From positions 1 to 8,608 of the forward strand of contig NZ_CABMQJ010000073.1 in assembly GCF_902388705.1 (NCBI RefSeq): 8,608 nucleotides of DNA. Direction: 5' to 3'. This DNA is from an uncultured Alistipes sp. Lineage in GTDB: Bacteria; Bacteroidota; Bacteroidia; Bacteroidales; Rikenellaceae. Under the pieces are notes generated by a model that made no database searches, had not been told where the DNA came from, and saw only the letters and a program-made list of their open reading frames with translations. The position numbers were made by a program, and so were the translations under genes. This document shows positions 1 through 6,385 of the stretch, piece by piece (the stretch's first letter is position 1; each line of letters opens with the position of its first letter).

Positions 1-1
1 G

Positions 2-1075
2 CTGTGCGACCGCCTGCGGCTCACCCCGGAGCGCATCGCCGCCATCGCCGCCGACATGGAGGCCGTGTCGCACCTCCGCTCGCCGCAGGGCGAGGAGCTG
101 GCCCGCTGGACGCGCCCCAACGGCATGACCATCGTCAAACGGCGGGTGCCGTTCGGCGTAGTAGGCATGGTCTGCGAAGCCCGCCCCAACGTGACGGCCG
201 ACATCTTTGCGCTCTGCATCAAGACCGCGAACGCCTGCGTGCTGAAAGGCGGCAGCGACGCTCGCCATTCGAACGAAGCAATCGCGGCGCTGCTCCGCGA
301 AGCCCTGCGCAGCGAAGGCATCGACGAAAACGCCTTCACGCTGCTGCCCTCCGGCCACGAAGCCGTGGCGGCGCTGCTCGGAGCCGTCGGATACGTCGAC
401 GTGGTGATTCCGCGCGGCGGTGCGGGGCTCATCCGCTTCGTGCGGGAAAACGCCCGCGTCCCGGTCATCGAAACCGGCGCCGGCATCGTCCACACCTACT
501 TCGACCGCGACGGCGATTTGGAAAAGGGACGCGCGGTGGTCTGCAACGCCAAGACCCGCCGCGTGAGCGTCTGCAACGCCCTCGACTGCCTGATTGTCCA
601 CCGCGACCGGCTGGCCGACCTGCCGGCGCTGTGCGCCCCGCTGGCCGAAGCGCACGTAACCGTATACGCCGACGGCACGGCTTTCGAGGCCCTCGCGGGG
701 CACTACCCCGCCGAGTTGCTGGAACACGCCGAAGAGGAGCATTTCGGCACCGAATTCCTCGACTACAAACTCGCCGTCAAGACCGTCCCGTCGCTCGACG
801 CGGCCCTCGCGCATATCGCCTGCCATTCGTCGCGCCACAGCGAGGCCATCGTCACCGAAAGCAAGCAGGCCGCCACGCAGTTCTCGCGCAGCGTCGACGC
901 CGCATGCGTCTATGTCAACGTTTCGACCGCATTCACCGACGGCGGGCAGTTCGGGTTCGGCGCCGAAGTGGGTATCTCGACGCAGAAACTCCATGCCCGC
1001 GGCCCGATGGGGCTCCCGGAACTGACGACCTACAAATACATCGTCACGGGCGACGGACAAATCCGCCGGCCCTGA
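2..1075 (+). CDS. proA: Glutamate-5-semialdehyde dehydrogenase (gamma-glutamyl phosphate reductase), 5' end missing
   Basis: This enzyme reduces gamma-glutamyl phosphate with NADPH to glutamate 5-semialdehyde, the second step of proline synthesis from glutamate, in the cytoplasm. The frame is open from the left edge (LCDRLRLTPERIA...), and 357 residues are visible. ProA proteins are usually about 415-420 residues, so roughly 55-60 N-terminal residues lie outside the window. The internal ATG at 56 is not the real start, because family-like sequence continues upstream of it. Recognisable blocks are VPFGVVGMVCEARPNVT (about nt 149-199), VLKGGSDARHSNEAI, the PRGGAGLI loop, and the active-site block VCNALDCLIVH, with the likely catalytic Cys at nt 572-574. 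The C-terminal block FGFGAEVGISTQKLHARGPMGL and the ending LTTYKYIVTGDGQIR are standard for ProA. Many family members have ET where this protein has DC after CNAL, a conservative local change. proB, the usual partner, is not in view and may lie upstream. Confidence 0.97.
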   Translation: MCDRLRLTPERIAAIAADMEAVSHLRSPQGEELARWTRPNGMTIVKRRVPFGVVGMVCEARPNVTADIFALCIKTANACVLKGGSDARHSNEAIAALLREALRSEGIDENAFTLLPSGHEAVAALLGAVGYVDVVIPRGGAGLIRFVRENARVPVIETGAGIVHTYFDRDGDLEKGRAVVCNAKTRRVSVCNALDCLIVHRDRLADLPALCAPLAEAHVTVYADGTAFEALAGHYPAELLEHAEEEHFGTEFLDYKLAVKTVPSLDAALAHIACHSSRHSEAIVTESKQAATQFSRSVDAACVYVNVSTAFTDGGQFGFGAEVGISTQKLHARGPMGLPELTTYKYIVTGDGQIRRP

Positions 1076-1143
1076 ATACCATTACGACAAAAAAATCGTA
1101 AAAAAACGGCATGAAAAATAACAATCCGTAATCATTTTTTCTA

Positions 1144-1151
1144 TAAATTTG
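1144..1151 (+). promoter_or_regulatory. Putative -7 promoter element (TAAATTTG) upstream of crcB
   Basis: TAAATTTG matches the Bacteroidetes -7 consensus TAnnTTTG exactly and lies about 32 nt before the crcB ATG, in the AT-rich 108-nt spacer after proA. I see no good TTTG-type -33 element about 20 nt further upstream. If active, it would drive crcB and probably ackA-ptb-buk, since the gaps after crcB are short. I could not make out a fluoride riboswitch (crcB motif) in this spacer. Confidence 0.5.
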
Positions 1152-1183
1152 CATATCCTTAAAATTTGACATATATTTAACTT

Positions 1184-1555
1184 ATGATTCGTGAACTTGT
1201 GGCCGTAGGATTCGGCGGCGCTGCCGGCAGCATCGCACGTTATCTGCTCTCCAGCGGAATGATGGCCGGACATACCCTGCTCGGGTTTCCGGCGGGCACC
1301 TTCACGGTCAACGCACTGGGCTCGCTGCTGATCGGCGTGCTACTCGAGGCGACGGAATCGGAAACCCTCGGGTGGCTGCTGATTGTCGGCTTCTGCGGGG
1401 GATTCACCACCTTTTCGACCTTTTCGGCCGATGCCGTGCGCCTGCTGCGTGCGGAATGCTACGGCCCGGCAGCGCTTTACATCGGGTTGAGCGCCGCGGT
1501 TTGCATCGCTTTCGCCGGCCTCGGCATGTGGATTGGAACAACATTGAAAAATTAA
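1184..1555 (+). CDS. crcB: Fluoride-specific ion channel CrcB/Fluc
   Basis: This small inner-membrane protein forms dual-topology dimers that let fluoride leave the cell and so protect fluoride-sensitive phosphoryl-transfer enzymes. At 123 residues it is the usual Fluc length, with four hydrophobic segments at about 4-22, 33-54, 62-82 and 93-117. The signature blocks are all present: GGAAGSIARY (11-20), GTFTVNALG (38-46) with the pore Asn at 43, and GFCGGFTTFSTFS (69-81), which supplies the pore-lining Phe residues (F77, F80 here). The ATG at 1184 leaves just enough sequence for the first helix and has no Shine-Dalgarno sequence, which is common in Bacteroidetes. It lies 17 nt before ackA on the same strand, so co-transcription is likely. 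Some bacteria carry two adjacent crcB copies; only one is present here, as expected for a homodimer. Family assignment is certain; the link to the kinases downstream is inference. Confidence 0.96.
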   Translation: MIRELVAVGFGGAAGSIARYLLSSGMMAGHTLLGFPAGTFTVNALGSLLIGVLLEATESETLGWLLIVGFCGGFTTFSTFSADAVRLLRAECYGPAALYIGLSAAVCIAFAGLGMWIGTTLKN

Positions 1556-1572
1556 CAACATAAAGAAGAGAA

Positions 1573-2775
1573 ATGGTAATTTTGGTATTGAACTGCGGCA
1601 GTTCGTCGATTAAGTATCAGGTAATCGACATGGAAGCCGCATCGAGCAAACTGCTCGCAAAAGGAATCGTGGAACGCATCGGCCTGCCGCAGGGCGACCT
1701 TACGCATAAGCCCGTCGGCAAGGAGCCGTTCGAGCTGCACCAGCCCATCCCCGACCACACGACCGGCATCAAACTGGTGCTCGACGCCCTGACCGATCCC
1801 GCACACGGCGTAATCCGCTCGCTGGACGAGGTGAAAGCCGTCGGCCACCGCGTGGCCCACGGCGGCGAATTCTTCCCCGAGAGCTGCATCGTCACCGAGG
1901 ACGTAAAATCCAAAATCCATTCGCTGTTCGAAATCGCGCCGCTGCACAACCCGGCCAACCTCGAGGGCGTGCTGTCGATCGAGAAAGTGCTTCCGGGCGT
2001 CAAGCAGGTAACGGTTTTCGACACCTCGTTCCATCAGACCATCCCGGCCGTGAATTACATGTACGCCCTGCCCCACGCCTACTACGACAAGTACCGCGTG
2101 CGCAAATACGGCTTCCACGGCACCAGCCACAAGTTCGTAGCCCGGCGCGGCGCCGAACTCACGGGCCTCGACTTCGAAAATTCGAAAATCATCACCTGCC
2201 ACATCGGCAACGGCGGCTCGGTGACGGCCGTACTCAACGGCAGGTCTTTCGACACGTCGATGGGCTTCTCGCCCCTGGACGGCCTGGTGATGGGCACCCG
2301 CTGCGGCACGGTAGACCCCAGCGCCATCACGTTCATCGGCCAGAAAGAGGGCATGTCCTACGCCGAACTGAACGAGATGATGAACAAAAAGTCGGGCGTG
2401 CAGGGCTTGACCGACATTTCGAGCGACATGCGCGACATCGACCGCGCCTACGACGAGGGTAATCCCCGTGCCGTCCTCGCCCGCGACATGTATTACAACC
2501 GCATCAAGAAATTCATCGGCGAATATGCCGCCGAGATGGGCGGCGTCGATTTGATTGTCTTCACGGGCGGCGTCGGCGAGAACTCGCGCGAAATGCGCGA
2601 AACGGTATGCACGGGGCTCGAATTCATGGGCGTCGAATTCGACCGCGAAGCCAACCGGGGCGCACGCGGCATCGACAAGATACTCTCCATGCCCGGTTCG
2701 AAAGTCAAGGTCGCCGTCATCGCCACCGACGAAGAACTGGTCATCGCAACCGACACGTACAACCTTGTAAAATAA
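1573..2775 (+). CDS. ackA: Acetate kinase
   Basis: Acetate kinase interconverts acetyl-phosphate plus ADP with acetate plus ATP, the substrate-level phosphorylation step of acetate fermentation, in the cytoplasm. The 400-residue length is normal. It belongs to the ASKHA sugar-kinase/actin fold, and the active-site residues are all visible: N7 and the NCGSSSIK loop (7-14), R93 in GHRVAHGG, D150 in FDTSFHQT, H182 in GFHGTSH, HIGNGGS (210-216), R243 in GTRCGT, GGVGENS (332-338) and E387 in TDEELVIAT. These correspond to the residues defined in the Methanosarcina enzyme. The start at 1573 follows a purine-rich AAGAAGAG tract, the most Shine-Dalgarno-like site of this operon, and puts the Asn at position 7 as in the family. 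The usual partner pta is absent; ptb follows after 22 nt instead. Activity on propionate or butyrate as well cannot be excluded from sequence. Confidence 0.96.
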   Translation: MVILVLNCGSSSIKYQVIDMEAASSKLLAKGIVERIGLPQGDLTHKPVGKEPFELHQPIPDHTTGIKLVLDALTDPAHGVIRSLDEVKAVGHRVAHGGEFFPESCIVTEDVKSKIHSLFEIAPLHNPANLEGVLSIEKVLPGVKQVTVFDTSFHQTIPAVNYMYALPHAYYDKYRVRKYGFHGTSHKFVARRGAELTGLDFENSKIITCHIGNGGSVTAVLNGRSFDTSMGFSPLDGLVMGTRCGTVDPSAITFIGQKEGMSYAELNEMMNKKSGVQGLTDISSDMRDIDRAYDEGNPRAVLARDMYYNRIKKFIGEYAAEMGGVDLIVFTGGVGENSREMRETVCTGLEFMGVEFDREANRGARGIDKILSMPGSKVKVAVIATDEELVIATDTYNLVK

Positions 2776-2797
2776 ACACCAAAAGCACAAAACCACA

Positions 2798-3706
2798 ATG
2801 ATTCAACATCTTACCGAAATCGTCGACGAAGCGAGAAAAAGAGGCAAAAAACGTCTGGCTGTAGCCTACGGTCAGGATTCGCACACGCTGGAAGCTGTTT
2901 ACGAAGCTTATAAGGAGGGCCTTGTGGAGCCGACGCTGTACGGCGAAAAGAGCGTTATCGAGCGCGTTTGCGCCGAGAACGACATCGACATCAAGGCATT
3001 CAACATCGTCGACGAATCGAGCGACGTGAAGTGCGTGCAGCAGGCCGTGGCCGCCGTCGTGGCCGGCAACGCCGACGTACTGATGAAAGGATTGGTATCG
3101 ACCGACAAATACATGCGCGGCATCCTCAACAAGGAAGCGGGCCTGTTCCCCCCCAAAGGCGTGTTGAGCCACGTTTCGATCGTCGAGATGCCCTGCTACC
3201 ACAAACTGCTCGTCATCTCGGACGTGGCGGTCATTCCGCTGCCCGACTTCAAGCAGAAAATCAAGCAGATCGGCTATCTGGCAAACGTCGCCAACCTGCT
3301 GGGCATCGCCACTCCGAAAATCGCCTGCATAGCTCCGTCGGAACAGTTGCTCCCCAGCGTCATTTCCTCGACCGAGGGCGCGCTGCTGGCCAAAATGGGC
3401 GACCGCGGACAGCTGGGCAACGTCATTATCGACGGCCCCCTGTCGCTCGACGTAGCCCTCTACAAGGACGTGGCCGAGCACAAGAAAGTCAAGGGTTCGT
3501 CCGTAGCCGGGGATCCCGACTGCCTGCTCTTCCCCAACCTGGAGTCGGCCAATGTCTTCTTCAAGTCGGTAACACACCTCTGCGGCGGTGAGCTCGCAGC
3601 CATGGTCGCGGGCACGAAAGTACCCTGCGTACTCACCTCGCGCGGCGATACGAGCAAGACCAAACTCTACTCGATCGCCCTGGCCTGCCTGGCCGTAAAA
3701 CAATAG
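2798..3706 (+). CDS. ptb: Phosphate butyryltransferase
   Basis: Ptb transfers butyryl, or a related short or branched acyl group, from CoA to phosphate, making the acyl-phosphate that butyrate kinase uses to form ATP. It is a cytoplasmic enzyme of the phosphate acetyl/butyryl transferase family (PF01515). At 302 residues it fits Ptb better than Pta (about 330 or longer). Conserved blocks in order are ADVLMKGLVSTDKYMRGIL (92-110), LSHVSIVE (123-130), DGPLSLDVAL (212-221), AGDPDCLLFPNLESANVFFK (237-256) and LTSRGDTSKTKLYSIALA (279-296), the last two forming the CoA and phosphate site at the C-terminus. The ATG at 2798 follows a 22-nt spacer that is almost only A and C with no Shine-Dalgarno sequence. 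buk starts 46 nt after its stop, the classic ptb-buk pairing. Substrate choice between butyryl-CoA and branched acyl-CoAs such as isobutyryl or isovaleryl-CoA cannot be read from sequence. Confidence 0.94.
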   Translation: MIQHLTEIVDEARKRGKKRLAVAYGQDSHTLEAVYEAYKEGLVEPTLYGEKSVIERVCAENDIDIKAFNIVDESSDVKCVQQAVAAVVAGNADVLMKGLVSTDKYMRGILNKEAGLFPPKGVLSHVSIVEMPCYHKLLVISDVAVIPLPDFKQKIKQIGYLANVANLLGIATPKIACIAPSEQLLPSVISSTEGALLAKMGDRGQLGNVIIDGPLSLDVALYKDVAEHKKVKGSSVAGDPDCLLFPNLESANVFFKSVTHLCGGELAAMVAGTKVPCVLTSRGDTSKTKLYSIALACLAVKQ

Positions 3707-3752
3707 GCGAACACCTACACCAACCTACCAACTACTAACCGGAACCGAATTT

Positions 3753-4820
3753 ATGGGCTTCAAAATTTTAGCAATAAATCCCGGCTCTACTTCAACCAAA
3801 GTTGCCCTCTACGACGACGAGCAGCTTTTGTGGGAACTGAACCTGCGCCACTCCACAGAGGAGATTTCAAATTTCGCGGGCGTAAACGACCAGCTCGACT
3901 GGCGCCGGGGCCTGATCCTCGGGGCGCTTCGCGAAAAAGAATTCGACATCAAGAAACTGGATGCCGTGATTGGCCGCGGGGGCCTGATACGACCGGTTCT
4001 CGCGGGCGTATACGAAGTCAACTCGCGCATGCGCTACGACCTGCGGAACGCGCAGATGAAGCACGCCTGCAACCTCGGCGGACTGCTGGCTGCGCAGATA
4101 GCCCATATGGCGGGCGTGAAAGCCTACATTGCCGACCCGCCCGTGGTCGACGAAATGGAAGACATAGCCCGCATGTCGGGTATGCCGATGTGCCCGCGCA
4201 AACCCGTATTCCACGCACTGAACCAGAAAGCCACCGCACGCCTGCACTGCAACCGCATGGGCTGGGTCTACGAACAGTCGAACCTCATAGTAGCCCACAT
4301 GGGCGGCGGCATTTCGGTCGGGGCGCACAGGCAGGGACGCATCATCGACGTCAACAACGCGCTGGACGGCGACGGGCCGTTCGCCCCGGACAGGGCGGGA
4401 AGCATCCCCTCGAGCGGGCTGGTCAACCTCTGTTTCTCGGGACAATACTCGCGCGAGGAACTGCTCAAGGCGATATCGAGCAAAGGCGGACTGGTGGCCT
4501 ACCTGGGCACCAACTCCGTGATTCAGGTCATGGAGCGTATCGGCAAAGGCGACCAACGGGCCCGGAAAGTACTGGATTCCATGTGTTACAATATTTCGAA
4601 ACAAATCGGCGCGATGGCCACCGCCCTGTCGGGCAATGTGCAGTCCATTATCCTCACGGGCGGCATCGCCTACAACGAACCGATTGTGGAATATATCCGT
4701 GAACACTGCTCGTTCATCGCCCCCATCGCGGTCTACCCCGGTGAAAACGAACTGGAAGCCCTGATGATCAATGCACTGGTCGTCCTGCGGGGAACCATAG
4801 TCCCGAAAGTCTACGCCTGA
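3753..4820 (+). CDS. buk: Butyrate kinase
   Basis: Butyrate kinase converts butyryl-phosphate and ADP to butyrate and ATP, completing the Ptb-Buk route; branched-chain acyl-phosphates are plausible alternative substrates. The 355-residue length is typical. As an ASKHA-family kinase it shows the phosphate-1 loop AINPGSTSTK (7-16), GRGGLIRPVLAGVYEVN (74-90), IADPPVVDEM (126-135), RKPVFHALNQKATAR (149-163), the phosphate-2 loop AHMGGGISVGAH (181-192), GPFAPDRAGSIP (208-219), the adenosine motif ILTGGIAYNE (300-309) and PGENELEALM (329-338). These motifs separate it from the AckA paralogue two genes upstream. The ATG at 3753 places the phosphate-1 loop at the normal N-terminal position; the spacer before it is strikingly poor in G. 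It is the last gene of the run and ends 42 nt before a strong hairpin terminator. It converges with the flippase gene. Confidence 0.95.
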   Translation: MGFKILAINPGSTSTKVALYDDEQLLWELNLRHSTEEISNFAGVNDQLDWRRGLILGALREKEFDIKKLDAVIGRGGLIRPVLAGVYEVNSRMRYDLRNAQMKHACNLGGLLAAQIAHMAGVKAYIADPPVVDEMEDIARMSGMPMCPRKPVFHALNQKATARLHCNRMGWVYEQSNLIVAHMGGGISVGAHRQGRIIDVNNALDGDGPFAPDRAGSIPSSGLVNLCFSGQYSREELLKAISSKGGLVAYLGTNSVIQVMERIGKGDQRARKVLDSMCYNISKQIGAMATALSGNVQSIILTGGIAYNEPIVEYIREHCSFIAPIAVYPGENELEALMINALVVLRGTIVPKVYA

Positions 4821-4862
4821 CAAACAAGGCGGGCGGCAAAGGATTCCGCGCAACGCAAAACG

Positions 4863-4904
4863 AATCGCCGGATACACGCTCATCGTGTATCCGGCGATTG
4901 TTTT
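4863..4904. terminator. Bidirectional intrinsic terminator between convergent buk and the flippase gene
   Basis: A perfect 16-bp stem (left arm 4863-4878, right arm 4884-4899) closes a 5-nt loop CTCAT. The + strand continues GTTTTCC and the - strand continues CGTTTTGCG, so both directions have a short U-tract after the stem. It lies 42 nt after the buk stop and 34 nt after the end of the flippase gene, exactly where two converging operons would share one terminator. The U-tracts are only four long, but the long GC-rich stem makes the call solid. Confidence 0.88.
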
Positions 4905-4933
4905 CCGGGAATATCCTGTGCGGCGGGGGCGTA

Positions 4934-6382
4934 TTACCTGCGGTTGAACTGCTTACGCACGATGGCTACCACTTCGCCGAACGCCTCGAGCCGAAACAGC
5001 GCCGAGAGCAGGAGGTAGCTGACCACTCCCGCCCCGACTTCGGCCAGCAACCGCAGCAGCGCATTGCCGGGAACGGCAAGGCCTGTAAGCCGCACCACGG
5101 CGTACATTGCGCCCGCCGTCAGCAGCATGGGCAGAACGGTACGCACGAAGCGCCCCGTGCCGAACGACGTGAAGCGGGTCGTGGCGAGGAAATTGACGAC
5201 CATATCACAAAAGGCGATTGCCACCAGTCCCCACACCACAGCCTGCACGCTTATCGGAATCGTGACGGCGAAAATCACGGTCATCAGCCCTTTCTTCAGG
5301 ATTTCCAGCTTCACGATCAGCGGCCCTTCGCTTTTGACTTTCAACACGTTATAGGCAATTATCGCCGCCGGGTAGAACAGTCCCGCCAGGCATACCGCCT
5401 CGAAGTAGGGAACCGTCGGCATCCACTCCTCGCCCAGCGCCACGGCAAACATGTCGTGCGCCACGGCCGACATGCCGAGCATAATCGGGAAGATGGCATA
5501 GCACACGACCATCACAATCTGGCGGTAGCTTTCGGCGAACTTCGGGGCGTCGTCCCTGATTTTGGCGAGCGCCGGGAAGGTCACGCCCTGCACGGCCTGC
5601 ATGGCCGAAATCGTGGGCTGGTCTTTGAGCTTAATCGCCTGATCGAACGAACCGAGCATGTCGGCAGGATAGAGTTTGCCGAGGAAAAACTGGGGAATCT
5701 TGCTGTAAAACGCCGAAATCAGGTCGGTCGTCATCAGGCTGAAGCTGTACGGCGCCATTTCGCGCAGCGGCTGCCGGCTGCACGTCCCGCAGGGGCGCCA
5801 ACAGCTCAACCACCACAGCAGCAGCGTCCGCACGGCCGCCTGCAAAACTCGCTGAACGACGATGCACCAAATTCCGAAGCCGGCCAGCGCGAGCCCGATA
5901 GCCGTCAGCCCCGCGACCAGCGACGAGGCGAACGTCACTTTCGACAACAGGGCGAAGCGGAATTCCCGCACGAAAATCGTATTCTGTATCGCGCAAAGGG
6001 CGCCTATGGGCAACTGCAGGAAAAACACGGGGGCGAACTGTGCGATCTGGGGCATGCCGTAGAAGCGCGAAGCCGGGCCCGCCAGCGCCACGAACAGCAC
6101 GTAAAGCACGAGCGAAACCGCGACGTTGAACGCGAAGACCGACTTGTAGTCGCCCGGCGTGGGGGCTTTTTTGCGAATCAGGGCCTGCGAAAAGCCGCTG
6201 TCCACTATCACCAGCGCCACGGCCACGACGGCGGACGGAACGGCGATAACACCCAGTATGTCGCGTGTCAGCAGGCGCAGGATGGTCAGGCTCACGACCA
6301 TCTGGAGGAGCATCGTACCGATCTTCTCGGCCATGCTCCACGCCACGCCGCGCGCCACCTTATCCTTGAGCTCCCCGTTCAA
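4934..6382 (-). CDS. Polysaccharide/lipopolysaccharide flippase (Wzx-like, PST family of the MOP superfamily)
   Basis: This is an integral inner-membrane protein predicted to move lipid-linked oligosaccharides across the membrane for surface polysaccharide assembly. At 482 residues it has about 12 or more hydrophobic segments (for example 14-36, 43-62, 81-101, 114-136, 149-169, 171-191, 288-308, 324-346, 413-431, 443-463). The N-terminal amphipathic lead and first helices (LKDKVARGVAWSMAEKIG, then LRLLTRDILGV and DSGFSQALIRKK) are typical of PST exporters related to WzxC. The start is unusual: an in-frame stop (the pyk TAA) lies just upstream, and the first available start is TTG at 6382, three nt past that stop. 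GTG at 6358 or ATG at 6334 are alternatives, but both would cut the conserved lead. A Cys-rich patch (194-201) lies after the sixth segment. No glycosyltransferases are in view, so the polysaccharide is unknown. Co-transcription with pyk is very likely. Confidence 0.88.
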   Translation of the reverse strand: MNGELKDKVARGVAWSMAEKIGTMLLQMVVSLTILRLLTRDILGVIAVPSAVVAVALVIVDSGFSQALIRKKAPTPGDYKSVFAFNVAVSLVLYVLFVALAGPASRFYGMPQIAQFAPVFFLQLPIGALCAIQNTIFVREFRFALLSKVTFASSLVAGLTAIGLALAGFGIWCIVVQRVLQAAVRTLLLWWLSCWRPCGTCSRQPLREMAPYSFSLMTTDLISAFYSKIPQFFLGKLYPADMLGSFDQAIKLKDQPTISAMQAVQGVTFPALAKIRDDAPKFAESYRQIVMVVCYAIFPIMLGMSAVAHDMFAVALGEEWMPTVPYFEAVCLAGLFYPAAIIAYNVLKVKSEGPLIVKLEILKKGLMTVIFAVTIPISVQAVVWGLVAIAFCDMVVNFLATTRFTSFGTGRFVRTVLPMLLTAGAMYAVVRLTGLAVPGNALLRLLAEVGAGVVSYLLLSALFRLEAFGEVVAIVRKQFNRR

Positions 6383-6385
6383 CGT

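Noticed and set aside
4..1101. A 365-codon frame overlapping proA on the same strand
   Set aside because: It is an Arg/Pro/His-rich out-of-frame translation of a GC-rich gene; the overlapping frame carries all the ProA motifs.
1076..1183. Fluoride riboswitch (crcB motif) before crcB
   Set aside because: I looked for a compact GC-rich pseudoknotted element upstream of the fluoride channel gene, but the spacer is AT-rich and I could not recognise the conserved segments. A covariance-model search would settle it.
1552..4883. Long - strand reading frames opposite ackA (414 codons), ptb (320 codons) and buk (338 codons)
   Set aside because: They have the same cause: each is codon-in-register with the sense gene and open because TTA, CTA and TCA codons are rare there. 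The buk shadow ends exactly at a sense TCA codon (3867). They have no coherent family motifs.
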